Notes: generated from the letters alone by a model not told the origin. Positions 25,252-34,483 are shown, counted from the stretch's first letter. The stretch: 64,000 nucleotides of DNA from Siminovitchia terrae (GCF_003605405.2 NZ_QYTW02000001.1:442367-506366), one strand, 5' to 3'. Program-made: numbers and translations.

Positions 25252-27732
25252 TTATCTTTTCCTGCGTCCGAAGAGTTTCGCTCCAATACCAGCAAGCATA
25301 GCCCCCAGACCGGTAAGTCCCATGGTCCAAATAGCTGTAGCCGTGTTTGGAAGTTTACTTCCACTGTTATAACCAGATCCAGCATTTGACGTACCGTCGC
25401 CATATCCAGATCCTCCGCTACTACCAGTTCCACCCGTTGTTGTGCCAGTTCCTGAGCCGTCTTTGTCTCCATCAGAATCAGCATCGGCGTCGGCATCAGC
25501 ATCAGCGTCGGCATCAGCATCAGCGTCGGCATCAGCATCAGCGTCGGCATCAGCATCAGCATCAGCGTCGGCATCAGCGTCAGCATCAGCATCAGCGTCA
25601 GCGTCAGCGTCAGCATCAGCGTCGGCATCAGCGTCAGCATCAGCGTCGGCATCAGCGTCGGCATCAGCATCAGCGTCGGCATCAGCATCAGCGTCGGCAT
25701 CAGCATCAGCGTCGGCATCAGCGTCAGCATCGGCGTCAGCGTCAGCATCAGCATCAGCGTCAGCGTCAGCGTCAGCATCGGCATCAGCATCAGCATCAGC
25801 GTCAGCATCGGCATCAGCATCAGCGTCAGCGTCAGCGTCAGCGTCGGCATCAGCGTCGGCATCAGCGTCGGCATCAGCATCAGCATCAGCGTCAGCATCA
25901 GCATCGGCATCAGCATCAGCATCAGCGTCAGCATCGGCATCAGCATCAGCGTCAGCGTCAGCGTCAGCATCAGCATCAGCGTCAGCGTCAGCATCAGCAT
26001 CGGCATCAGCATCAGCGTCAGCATCAGCGTCAGCATCAGCATCAGCGTCGGCATCAGCATCGGCATCAGCGTCGGCATCAGCATCGGCATCAGCATCGGC
26101 GTCGGCGTCGGCATCAGCATCGGCGTCAGCATCAGCATCAGCGTCGGCATCAGCATCGGCATCGGCGTCAGCATCAGCGTCGGCATCAGCATCAGCGTCG
26201 GCATCAGCATCAGCATCAGCATCAGCATCGGCGTCAGCATCAGCATCAGCGTCGGCATCAGCGTCAGCATCGGCATCAGCATCAGCATCAGCATCAGCAT
26301 CGGCGTCAGCATCAGCATCAGCGTCGGCATCAGCGTCAGCATCGGCATCGGCATCGGCATCGGCGTCGGCGTCGGCGTCAGCATCAGCATCAGCGTCAGC
26401 GTCGGCATCAGCGTCAGCATCGGCATCGGCATCGGCGTCAGCATCGGCATCAGCATCAGCGTCAGCATCGGCATCAGCGTCAGCATCGGCATCAGCGTCG
26501 GCATCAGCGTCAGCATCGGCATCGGCATCGGCGTCAGCATCGGCATCAGCATCAGCGTCAGCATCGGCATCAGCGTCAGCATCGGCATCAGCGTCGGCAT
26601 CAGCGTCAGCATCTCCGTCACCATCATCTGGTTCGTTGAAAGCAACTGTTGTAGAGTCAGTCATGTCACTCAGTAATTCCGCATCAATAACCGAAGTGCT
26701 TACTCCAGCCCCGGAAATAGTCGTTTCACCTGGGATTCCAGCTGGCTTCTCAACAAGGACATTCAAGTCAACTGTTGTCTTTCCAATCACTTGTACACTA
26801 GCTAGATCATTTGATAAATCAATAGCGCCATTTGTTAGATCATCAATAACTCCAACAACTTGACCTGCAGTACTTGTAACAGTACCAAGTACCCCATTTA
26901 CCAAGTTGTTTAAGCCTCCGATGATAAGACCTACCCCCGGTATCGCTTCTGCACCTGGTAAGATTTTTATTTCGACAGCATTTAGTGCATCTACTACATC
27001 TTGTAAGAGTTTGACAACAACATCATTCACTGCCGTTTCCAAATGGTTTCCGAGACCATCCGAGAAATTCACAACAATAGAACCATCATCATTAACGACA
27101 ACATCCACTTGATCTTCATATTTAAGTAAATCAGCTAATGCTGTGTCAATATTATTTAGCGCTTCCACTGCATTTCCTAACTCAGTTATTCCGTTAATTG
27201 TCAGGAAACTATCAGGAATAATACTCTTTTGTAAGCTATCAACAACATTCAACACTTCATTAACAGTACCAGTTAATGTAGTTGTTACACCACTCAAAGT
27301 ATTACCTAGTGCCGGCAAATCATCCATCGTAATCGGCAAAATTTCTACTGTCACATTAGCAGATCCATCAGCACTCATCTTTCCTGCCAACTCAGGTGCA
27401 TAAAACACAACCACACGCTCTGGGCTTAACAATTCCACATCCGCAACACCAGTTCCTGTCATGCCAAGCCCGAGTTTATACGCATCCCCTTGGTCCGTTA
27501 AATTTGAGGAAATCGAAACATCTGATAGAAGCTTCACTTCCGCCAACGATGCAGCTTGTGCTGCATTGATTGTCATTCCTGGAATCTGGAAGTTATTCGG
27601 TAGAACAGCTGGAGCTGCTACCAACAAAGCCGTTGTAGCAATGGCTGCTGTTCTTTTTATGTAGGTATTGCGTTTTGCATTCATTCTTTTCTTATAATCA
27701 AATTTCTTCTTTCTCAATTTCTTCTTCTCCAT
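25252..27732 (-). CDS. LPNTA-anchored surface protein with long (Asp-Ala)n region
   Basis: The predicted secreted protein of 826 residues starts with a basic N-terminus (MEKKKLRKKKFDYKKRMNAK) and a long signal segment ending AAQAAS. A globular, beta-rich N-terminal region of about 330 residues follows (VKLLSDVSISSNLTDQGDAY; LLSPERVVVFYAPELAGKMS). Next come about 190 Asp-Ala dipeptides (roughly residues 371-750), a Gly/Ser/Thr-rich linker, and LPNTA plus a hydrophobic stretch and RRKR. The last is a sortase sorting signal. The Asp-Ala part uses only GAT/GAC and GCT/GCC. The protein is probably a wall-attached adhesin or stalk; Ca2+ binding by the acidic repeat is possible. I do not recognise the N-terminal domain. 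Confidence 0.88.
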   Translation of the reverse strand: MEKKKLRKKKFDYKKRMNAKRNTYIKRTAAIATTALLVAAPAVLPNNFQIPGMTINAAQAASLAEVKLLSDVSISSNLTDQGDAYKLGLGMTGTGVADVELLSPERVVVFYAPELAGKMSADGSANVTVEILPITMDDLPALGNTLSGVTTTLTGTVNEVLNVVDSLQKSIIPDSFLTINGITELGNAVEALNNIDTALADLLKYEDQVDVVVNDDGSIVVNFSDGLGNHLETAVNDVVVKLLQDVVDALNAVEIKILPGAEAIPGVGLIIGGLNNLVNGVLGTVTSTAGQVVGVIDDLTNGAIDLSNDLASVQVIGKTTVDLNVLVEKPAGIPGETTISGAGVSTSVIDAELLSDMTDSTTVAFNEPDDGDGDADADADADADADADADADADADADADADADADADADADADADADADADADADADADADADADADADADADADADADADADADADADADADADADADADADADADADADADADADADADADADADADADADADADADADADADADADADADADADADADADADADADADADADADADADADADADADADADADADADADADADADADADADADADADADADADADADADADADADADADADADADADADADADADADADADADADADADADADADADADADADADADADADADADADADADADADADADADADADADADADADADADADADADADADADADADADADADADADADADADADADADADADADADADADADSDGDKDGSGTGTTTGGTGSSGGSGYGDGTSNAGSGYNSGSKLPNTATAIWTMGLTGLGAMLAGIGAKLFGRRKR
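25479..26612 (-). repeat. GAY-GCY hexamer tract, about 1.13 kb, with 96-bp and 72-bp periods
   Basis: Every hexamer is one of GATGCT, GATGCC, GACGCT or GACGCC on the coding strand. The pattern of synonymous third bases is not random: a block starting at 26401 recurs at 26497 and again at 26593 (96-bp period), and a block at 26227 recurs at 26299 (72-bp period). This shows growth by unequal exchange of 12- and 16-dipeptide units. All six frames stay open across it. Confidence 0.85.
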
Positions 27733-28344
27733 TCCACTTTTGATTTCAACAATTTTCCGATAGTTTTAAAAATAAATAATGACTGAACATATCCTTTTTT
27801 CTGAATTCTGTTTCAGCAATGCTTATGAGAAGCATCCTTCCTAAAACCAAAAACTGGAATACTTGTCGACTACAATGGTTGAACTCACAAAAAGAAAAAA
27901 GCGAAACCTTTTCATTTTTCTTTTCTGCAAGCTCATTTTTAAAAATTTTTTTTGATGGCAACACCCCTTTTATTGCAGGAATATTTCAAGTGAAACATTT
28001 GCATAATACTTAACTATTTTTGTGAAACACTGTCAATAACTGTCAGGCAATATGATTATATCCACTTAGATTATTTACTATTTTTTGGTAAAAAATGTGA
28101 GCCTTTCGTCAAAAAATGTCTATACATTTTATTTTTGGGAAAATTTTGTCATTTTTACAGACTTCAGCAATAACAATGTCAAAAATTCACAGAATCCCTC
28201 GACCGCTTTTGACAACTTTCATCCTTGCCCTTTATAATTTTAAAAAATTAGTTTAAGATGATAGGCATACTTTTTAGAAGTAGCAAAGAAGACTCTAAAG
28301 TTACGAAACTATGTTAATACTAAAAATAAAAAGGAGGGGAATGA
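27733..28344. other. AT-rich divergent intergenic region
   Basis: It holds the divergent promoters for the surface protein (minus) and a small membrane protein (plus). For the surface gene a possible promoter is TTGACA (28031-28036) and TAAGTA (28007-28012) with an 18-base spacer, giving a leader of about 270 bases. Several near-repeats of TTGACA/TGTCAA occur (28031, 28042, 28148, 28178). No gene is visible. Confidence 0.45.
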
Positions 28345-28557
28345 ATGGGGTCAGGAGGTTTGGGAAGCATAATCACCGTAGTTTTCACCAATTTGAAACC
28401 TTTTCTGATTCTTGCATTACTCTTACTAACCATAAGACAGATCTTAAAGAACAGGAAAAAAAGGAAAGAGCAAGAGGAGGATAATGATGACGCACTGCTT
28501 GAGGAATATCAGGACATCGTTTTCGAGGAAGACAACAAAGAAGATGACAAACCGTGA
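28345..28557 (+). CDS. Small single-pass membrane protein, 70 aa
   Basis: The hydrophobic segment at about 8-29 (TVVFTNLKPFLILALLLLTI) is followed by a very basic stretch (RQILKNRKKRKEQ) and a strongly acidic tail (about 20 Asp/Glu). AAGGAGGGG lies 7-8 bases before the ATG. The arrangement predicts an N-out, cytoplasmic-tail anchor protein. The family is not recognised. Its stop overlaps a GTG that begins a truncated downstream frame (GTGA), suggesting an operon. Confidence 0.65.
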   Translation: MGSGGLGSIITVVFTNLKPFLILALLLLTIRQILKNRKKRKEQEEDNDDALLEEYQDIVFEEDNKEDDKP

Positions 28558-28698
28558 CAAAGATCGGTTTATTCAGAATAGATGATCCCCCTCAATTCAG
28601 GGCTAAAATTACGACTGTCACTCCAAAAGCCCAAGGCTATGAGGTCATTTTCTCCGTCCGAAAGATACCAATCATCAAATGCGCCTTGGCGTAATTGC
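28554..28698 (+). pseudogene. 5' fragment of a gene cut off by repeat copy 6
   Basis: From the GTG at 28554 the frame reads VTKIGLFRIDDPPQFRAKIT, then TVTPKAQGYEVIFSVRKIPI. It runs into repeat copy 6, where it stops at TAA (28696-28698). The N-terminus vaguely resembles alanyl-tRNA editing (AlaX-type) proteins, but this is a weak guess. I find no convincing continuation beyond the repeat. Confidence 0.4.
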
Positions 28699-28868
28699 GC
28701 CCAGATTTTATCGAGCTCCGCTCGATAAATTTCCTCTGAAAATCTGTGGCATCCGCCGGAGGCTTTGACTTTATTCAGCCGGGGTTTGAACCCCCACTGA
28801 ATGGATTACCAATAGGCATTCATCTCACCACTTATAGAAGTGGGAGATTTCTGCTGAATGAAGTTAAA
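28674..28868 (+). repeat. Dispersed structured repeat, copy 6 of 7
   Basis: A full-length, 195-bp copy with GCGTAATTGCGCC in place of GCGTATTTGCGCC. That one-base change creates the stop codon ending the preceding reading frame. Confidence 0.85.
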
Positions 28869-29147
28869 CACCTGATTCTTTTTTGACCATGATGAGTGGG
28901 CGGCAAAGACAAACCCATTTTCCACAATCATCAGCAATTCTCACTGGAAATTACTGAAAAAATGTACAACCATGCAATCCGGTTCTAACAGACTGCGAAG
29001 AGCTTTCATAAGAGAAAAAATAAACATTTTACCCGGATTCACACAGGCACTTCAAAAAATGTAAGAAAAAGAAATGATTCATAGACAAAACCCTTCTACA
29101 TAAAAAAAGACTTTTATAAAAAGTTAAGATAAGGAGCAGCTAAGCTA

Positions 29148-30887
29148 ATGGAAAAATTGACAGCTTACAGTTATGTTAATCAAACACTAGACGAGTTTGA
29201 AATTCATTTTAATAAAATGTTTGGTCATGACGGCATTCCGGCAGCCTCAGTTGCAGGTGAGCAGCGTTATATTATTTTTCTTTCAATTGGAAACCCACAG
29301 TTCCGCGCACGTGTTTTCAAAGAAGGAGCTTCAGATATCACAAAGGCATTCCAGGGTATACGAAAAAAAGTCACCACGTTTATCCAAAAAAGCAATTTTG
29401 ACCCGCAATGGCTAAAATTAGATATTGTTAAAGATATAACCGAATTGCCATTTAAGCAGTTGGAAGACAAAATCGCCAAGACAAGGATCAATTATTTCCG
29501 TAACGGTATCTCGTTTGATCCTGAATTTCGTTTGGCCTTTTTGGAACAAGAGATTAACGGAAACGCCATGATTAAGAGTACAAAAAACGGGCCTATTGCT
29601 TTAGATGAAAAAAATATAAATAATTATATGAAATATAACCTTCATGTCCGCTTTCCGTTTGTAAAAACGAAATACGGTGAAAAAAATGTATTTCTGTTTA
29701 AAACTGTGGGTGCCTTTAAGGACAGAGATTCTGATGTGATTCATAACTTATATGACGGGCCGTTGACAAACGGAGTCCGGAAAACGAAAAATATTCGTGA
29801 TGAAGCAACAGCTCTTATTCATAAAGCAACTTATTTTCTAACCAATCAGATCCAACCGGATGGCAAATTTGAATATGGGTATTTCTCTGCCTTTGCCAGG
29901 CGTATCAACACTTATAATATACTTCGCCACTCCAGTTCATTGTATTCCATGGCCGAGGGGTATGAGATCATTCAAGACCCTGCCATCATCAAAGCAGTAG
30001 AAAAAGGTCTGGATTATTTGATGAAGGAAGCTGTTATCTACAAAAAAGACCTGCCTGAAGAGACAGCTTTTGTTGTCGATCAGGCAAATAACAATGAAAT
30101 CAAGCTCGGTTCAAATGCAACTGCTATTTTAGCAATGACCAAGTATATGGAAGTCACCGGCAGCACAAAATACATTGAAGCCGCACGGGCTTTGGCACGA
30201 GGCATCATCCACATGAAATTGCCTGATGGGGGATTCATCCATGTTTTAAGTTATCCGACCTTTGCTGTCAAAGAACTGCACAGAATCATTTATTATGAGG
30301 GTGAAGCCGTTTTTTCTCTGTTGCGTCTGTATGCCATTGACCGCGACAATCAGTGGCTGGAAGAAGCAAAAAAATCATTCGAATACTTTATAAGAAAAGA
30401 CTACTGGAAACACCACGACCACTGGCTGAGCTATGCAGCCAATGAATTAACAAATTACGAACCTAAAGATAAGTATTTTATTTTCGGCTTGAAAAACTGC
30501 AATAATCGCCTACATTTTATTTTTCATAGAGAAACTACATACCCTACATTTTTGGAATTGACAATGGCCGCATATAAAATGATCGACAAAATCAAGGAGC
30601 TCAACAAAGATTCCCTGCTGGAGCATATCGACGAGAGGTTCCTAGAAGACACTATTGATAGACGGGCAGAATATCAACGAGTAGGATTTTTCTACCCTGA
30701 GCTGGCCATGTACAAAAAATTACCGGCTCTGATTTTAAATGGATTCTTCATTCGTCACCATTCTTTCCGGGTGAGAATAGATGATGTGGAACATTATTTA
30801 TCAGGCTATTGTCAGTTTTTACAGCATCGGGCGAGTCACCTGGACACTTACAAAGTTGAAATTGAAGAAAGCATAGTTCCTTCGTAA
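29148..30887 (+). CDS. Uncharacterised 579-aa protein with an alpha/alpha-toroid-like C-terminal half
   Basis: The soluble protein has no signal peptide. The N-terminal 200 residues form one region (RYIIFLSIGNPQFRARVFKE). From about 230 on, repeated helical pairs appear (ALIHKATYFLTNQIQPDGKF; SSLYSMAEGYEIIQDPAIIK; EAARALARGIIHMKLPDGGF; IIYYEGEAVFSLLRLYAIDR). Such Q/D-G-G/F and E-G-E-A patterns are typical of (alpha/alpha)6 toroids of sugar-processing or lanthionine-cyclase-like enzymes. I cannot assign a reaction. The gene stands alone, has a ribosome binding site (AAGGAG) and ends at a strong terminator. Confidence 0.7.
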   Translation: MEKLTAYSYVNQTLDEFEIHFNKMFGHDGIPAASVAGEQRYIIFLSIGNPQFRARVFKEGASDITKAFQGIRKKVTTFIQKSNFDPQWLKLDIVKDITELPFKQLEDKIAKTRINYFRNGISFDPEFRLAFLEQEINGNAMIKSTKNGPIALDEKNINNYMKYNLHVRFPFVKTKYGEKNVFLFKTVGAFKDRDSDVIHNLYDGPLTNGVRKTKNIRDEATALIHKATYFLTNQIQPDGKFEYGYFSAFARRINTYNILRHSSSLYSMAEGYEIIQDPAIIKAVEKGLDYLMKEAVIYKKDLPEETAFVVDQANNNEIKLGSNATAILAMTKYMEVTGSTKYIEAARALARGIIHMKLPDGGFIHVLSYPTFAVKELHRIIYYEGEAVFSLLRLYAIDRDNQWLEEAKKSFEYFIRKDYWKHHDHWLSYAANELTNYEPKDKYFIFGLKNCNNRLHFIFHRETTYPTFLELTMAAYKMIDKIKELNKDSLLEHIDERFLEDTIDRRAEYQRVGFFYPELAMYKKLPALILNGFFIRHHSFRVRIDDVEHYLSGYCQFLQHRASHLDTYKVEIEESIVPS

Positions 30888-30891
30888 TGAA

Positions 30892-30935
30892 AAAGGCTTC
30901 CTAAAAGTTGAATCAACTTCTGGGAAGCCTTTTTG
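30892..30935 (+). terminator. Intrinsic terminator after the 579-aa gene
   Basis: AAGGCTTCC pairs with GGGAAGCCTT around an inner AAGTTG/CAACTT stem and is followed by TTTTT. It begins a few bases after the stop codon. Confidence 0.88.
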
Positions 30936-31276
30936 CATCGATATGAGATTCTTCCTGACTTTCCCCCATCGTACTACGTCTTGAAAATCCTTTGTGAAAT
31001 TTTAATAATATAATAGTTATTTAGATCACCTTTTGCATAAGTGGACCATAAAATGACAAAGCTAATTCTCAACTACTAAAAAATAGTTCTGTCTAATATC
31101 AAACTATGCATAATTAGTGACGATCCATTTCTCTTATATGCTTTTTTGTTAAATTCGTTTAAAAGATGTGTGGCTTTTAAACCCTCCAACCAAAAGGAAG
31201 CAGAATTCATTTTCCAAAAAGCTATTTAATAAATAATACAAAAACATCACTCATTACTACCGTTCAAATTTCTTAT
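30936..31276. other. Intergenic, nothing recognised
   Basis: The sequence is AT-rich and 341 bp long between a plus-strand terminator and the 3' end of a minus-strand gene. No reading frame or hairpin of note is visible. Confidence 0.4.
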
Positions 31277-31802
31277 TTATTTTTTCAATATACCTAAATA
31301 TTCTTTCCAAGGTCCAACATCTGCTCTGTATCTTTCGGCCATTACCCGTACTATTTGAGCAATGTGGGTTAAATCATGAACAACCCACGTAGAAAGCAAT
31401 TCTCTTAATTTTACTGTACCAAATTCAGGGTGTAACCCCGTCATTTCAAGATGAGATTCAGATTTAACCAGTGTCTTAAGTTTAGTTATATTTGCTCTTC
31501 TAATCGTTTTAAATTCAAGCAACTTTTGTTCAATCGATTTTTGAGGGCTTTCTTTTAAATGTTTGTCACGATCAAAGGGGGGAAATGATTTATTTTCACC
31601 TTCCTGAATAATCAGTTCTAACCTCGGTATCCAATTATTTTTCTCCCCTTCAATCAGATGTCCAATCACTTCAGCAACATTCCAAGTTCCTTCACCCTCA
31701 CTGCATTGTAACCATCCATTTGATAAATCCAGATACAAAATACTCCAATGTTTGTGGTGTACGTTCCAAAACTTCTATAGCTTCTTGCATGTTAAAATTC
31801 AT
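31277..31802 (-). pseudogene. DinB-family protein gene, frameshifted near its start
   Basis: The natural start is ATG at 31802 (AAGGAG 8 bases upstream), giving [20 protein letters not shown], then YFVSG. An extra T in GGATTTATC (about 31715) shifts the frame. The rest ([20 protein letters not shown], then [16 protein letters not shown] ... [20 protein letters not shown]) continues in the frame that is open from 31738. It is a metal-binding four-helix DinB/YfiT-like domain with HLIEGE and HDLTHIAQ histidines. Either the gene is recently dead or the indel is a sequencing error. Confidence 0.8.
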
Positions 31803-31896
31803 TTATCGTACTCCTTATATTATAAAAATATACACTTTGTGTGAATCAGATGACCTAATAGAAATGTACAGCAGCAAGTAAGAAACAAATTTCCTG

Positions 31897-32343
31897 TTAT
31901 CTTACAAAAGTAATAAAATCTGTATTAACTGGTTCCGTATGATTTGAACGAAGTTGAGCGTTAATTTGTCCTCTATGATGCTGACCATGAAGTGCGACAT
32001 GAGTTAGAATATCTCCAATAGAATTCTTAAATTCTATCCCTTTACTGTTCTTATAGGTAATAAATTGATCTAAGTCAGCCTTGTCAATACTTGAAAGAAA
32101 TGCATCGAAGCTATTTCTATTCTTTTTAACCATTTCTGCACACACCTCAATCTCAACTTCTCCCCAAATAGGCTGTGAACTGCTCTCTCCTTTTAACCTG
32201 CTTAACCAAACCTGCTCTGCGGAAAGGATATGGGAAAATAAACGTCTCGCCTGAGGATTGTCACGTTCAAGATTTTGCAAGGTCTCTAAAATACGTTGAT
32301 TAGCCCAATTCAAATGATTATACATCCTTTTAATTACTTTCAA
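31897..32343 (-). CDS. DinB-family protein
   Basis: The 148-residue four-helix-bundle protein has the metal-binding histidines in FSHILSAEQVWLSRL and DILTHVALHGQHHRGQINAQ. DinB/YfiT proteins include metal-dependent thiol transferases and hydrolases; the substrate is unknown. The start is TTG at 32343 with AGGAG about 9 bases upstream; ATG seven codons on (MYNHLNWANQ) is an alternative. It lies upstream of the frameshifted DinB-like gene. Confidence 0.85.
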   Translation of the reverse strand: MKVIKRMYNHLNWANQRILETLQNLERDNPQARRLFSHILSAEQVWLSRLKGESSSQPIWGEVEIEVCAEMVKKNRNSFDAFLSSIDKADLDQFITYKNSKGIEFKNSIGDILTHVALHGQHHRGQINAQLRSNHTEPVNTDFITFVR

Positions 32344-32504
32344 TGGACACTACTCCTTTATATTTTCTTTATAACACCATGATATTACACAGCGAGCATT
32401 TACGAGTAAACCTAATCTGTCTGAGGGAGTTTAGCTTCATTCCCAATATGGGAATTTACATCATGCCTTGCATGACTTATACATTCATTTTTACGTAAGA
32501 GCTT

Positions 32505-32640
32505 ATCAAATGCTCCTTGGCGTATTTGCGCCCAGATTTTATCGAGCTCCGCTTGATAAATTTCCTCTGAAAATCTGTGGCATCCGCGGGAGGCTTTAAC
32601 TTTATTTAGCCGGGGCTTGCTCCCGCTGAATGAAGTTAAA
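32505..32640 (+). repeat. Dispersed structured repeat, copy 7 of 7, short form
   Basis: The 136-bp copy has the same two ends, but the segment between CCGGGGCTTG and CTCCCGCTGAATG is deleted. TTTAACTTTATTTAGC and GCTGAATGAAGTTAAA now close a simple hairpin. Confidence 0.82.
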
Positions 32641-32730
32641 CTTCTACAAGTCCAATGATTTTTATAAGGCCGCTGGTCAATTATGTACCCAATACGAAAG
32701 ATCATGTCATATCGGCAATCTTCACTGGTT

Positions 32731-32934
32731 TTAGGAGCCTTTAGCCTTTTCGAGTAATTCTATAATTTTATCAAGTTTCTTTTCAATTTCAACAGATTGA
32801 TTACTTTTTATGGAAGAATTAATCAATAATCTTCGTATAAAAAGTGTAAAAGAAATTACGAATAAAGCCATTAGGCCTACAAAAATAACCAAAACCACTA
32901 TTGTGTTTATATGTCCCAAACAGTACACCCCCAT
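32731..32934 (-). CDS. Small membrane protein, DUF4083-like
   Basis: A single membrane segment (about residues 10-32) is followed by FIRRLLINSS and a helical tail EIEKKLDKIIELLEK. This tail and the FTLFIRRLLINSS motif match a small Bacillaceae family I know as DUF4083. Function is unknown. The ATG at 32934 has a weak site; a TTG six codons in (LGHINTIVVLV), preceded by GGGGGTG, is an alternative start. Confidence 0.65.
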   Translation of the reverse strand: MGVYCLGHINTIVVLVIFVGLMALFVISFTLFIRRLLINSSIKSNQSVEIEKKLDKIIELLEKAKGS

Positions 32935-33479
32935 TTACTTTTCAATAAAACAGTAACAAATTTTCCGAATACAGTTTATTTTGTTGAAGCTCCACAAAAT
33001 AAACAATCTATTATACTTCAATAATCATTTTTTAAACAGAGTACACTAAGGTGACTTCAGAATGCCTATGGTATTTGAACCGCATAAGGAACGTGGATGC
33101 TATGGAAGGGTAAAACGGGTACTTGGAGGTAAGAGCTAAACCTGACCTTATGTGAATTAATATATAGGAATAGATAGCATTAGTTGTAGATATGAAATGA
33201 AGTTACGACGCTTGTAAAAAAGATTAATCATTTTGAAAAAGTTTAGCTGCTTTTCGTCAACTTCAATCAATAATACTTTGTTAAATCAAACATTTGTTAA
33301 AATGGATGGGTTCTTTTTATTATGAAATCAACGATTGCAACTACTTTATTTGCTTCCAACAGGGGGACCTCCTATCAATCCTCTCTAATATATCATTATT
33401 GCAAAATAGCAAAATCAAACTTGCGGAAAATGCATAAAAGTAATTGAGTTTTGCAAAAAATACAACATAAAGATTAATG
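32935..33479. other. Intergenic, no supported gene
   Basis: No frame with a convincing ribosome binding site is seen. A 63-codon minus-strand frame (33341-33532) begins at a TTG without a site and overlaps the remnant upstream, so it is not called. Confidence 0.4.
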
Positions 33480-33733
33480 CATAATGAACATTTCAGACCA
33501 TATACGATCATATTCTTTAGTAGCGTCTTCAATATCTATGCTAATAAAGTTTTAGGACTGTCGCTGTCAAAAGCCTTAATGTTCGGCAACAGGTCAATTA
33601 AGATTTCTTGCGACATTTTAAGTACTTTAGTATCAGTAGCATTTATAGATTTTCCTTGTAGAACGTTGGCAATACCTATAAGAACTCTTTGATCGTCTAA
33701 GGAGACTCCTGAATTTTTAAATTCAGGAGCCAT
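33480..33733 (-). pseudogene. Small frameshifted gene downstream of livF, unknown function
   Basis: From ATG at 33733 the frame reads MAPEFKNSGVSLDDQRVLIG, then IANVLQGKSINATDTKVLKM and DLLPNIKAFDSDSPKTL, and stops at 33536. The -1/+1 frame directly continues ISIDIEDATKEYDRIWSEMF to a stop at about 33480, so one indel near 33545 probably splits the gene. Codons 2-10 form a perfect hairpin (CTCCTGAATTT/AAATTCAGGAG). There is no clear ribosome binding site. Confidence 0.35.
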
Positions 33734-33772
33734 TAGGTTTTTATAGCTGCTAATTTCTGTATCTACTAACTC

Positions 33773-34483
33773 CTATCCACCAAGATAGGCTTTTTTTACT
33801 TCTTCACTTTCTTGAAGCTCCTTAGCACTTCCAGATAAAATCATTTTTCCTGTTTCAATTACATATCCTCGACTGGCAATGGATAGTGCCATATGAGCAT
33901 TTTGCTCAACAAGAAGAATTGTCGTTCCTTCATCGTTAATATCTTTAATAATATCAAAAATGGTTTGGACCATTAAAGGAGCTAACCCCATGGATGGCTC
34001 ATCTAATAGTAATAATTTAGGCCTAGCCATTATGGCACGCCCCATTGCTAGCATTTGCTGCTCACCACCCGATAGTGTTCCAGCCATTTGTTTACGGCGC
34101 TCATACAGACGAGGAAAAACTTCATAAACTTTTTGAAAGCTTTGTTGTATTCCCGCCTTATCTCTACGTAAAAATGCTCCTAGTTCAATATTTTCCTCCA
34201 CGCTCATTTCTGCAAATACTCGTCGACCTTCAGGCACTTGAGAAATACCTGCCTTAACGATACTCTGGGCTGGTTTTCCAGCAATGGATTCATCTAAATA
34301 AATAATTTCTCCTTCTTTTGGTCGGATTAAACCTGACAAAGTTTTTAGCAAAGTACTTTTTCCTGCGCCGTTTGCACCAATAAGCGAGACAATCTCACCT
34401 TTTTCAACCTCCAGTGAAATGCCTTTTAAAGCGTGAATTCGTCCGTAATTAACATTTAAATTGTTAATTTTTAGCATCGTCAT
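33773..34483 (-). CDS. livF: Branched-chain amino-acid ABC transporter ATPase LivF
   Basis: The 236-residue ATPase has Walker A GANGAGKST, signature LSGGEQQMLAMGRAIMARPK, Walker B LLLDEPSMGL and LLVEQNAHMALSIA. The GGEQQMLA and EPSMGLAP variants are diagnostic of LivF. It overlaps livG by 4 bases and ends the livKHMGF operon. Confidence 0.95.
   Translation of the reverse strand: MTMLKINNLNVNYGRIHALKGISLEVEKGEIVSLIGANGAGKSTLLKTLSGLIRPKEGEIIYLDESIAGKPAQSIVKAGISQVPEGRRVFAEMSVEENIELGAFLRRDKAGIQQSFQKVYEVFPRLYERRKQMAGTLSGGEQQMLAMGRAIMARPKLLLLDEPSMGLAPLMVQTIFDIIKDINDEGTTILLVEQNAHMALSIASRGYVIETGKMILSGSAKELQESEEVKKAYLGG

Noticed and set aside
25442-26863. Plus-strand 473-codon Ser-Ala reading frame (and further long frames) across the Asp-Ala repeat
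   Set aside because: The hexamer tract has no stop in any frame, so these are by-products. Only the minus frame has a signal peptide, a folded N-terminal domain and an LPNTA sorting signal.
28869-29090. 60-codon open plus-strand stretch after repeat copy 6 as the continuation of the truncated gene at 28554
   Set aside because: The frame begins after a stop, shows no recognisable homology and cannot be linked to the fragment before the repeat.
835-32640. CRISPR array
   Set aside because: The repeats are long, structured and thousands of bases apart, with no regular spacers and no cas genes.
32412-32705. 97-codon minus-strand frame
   Set aside because: It is mostly repeat copy 7 read as protein.
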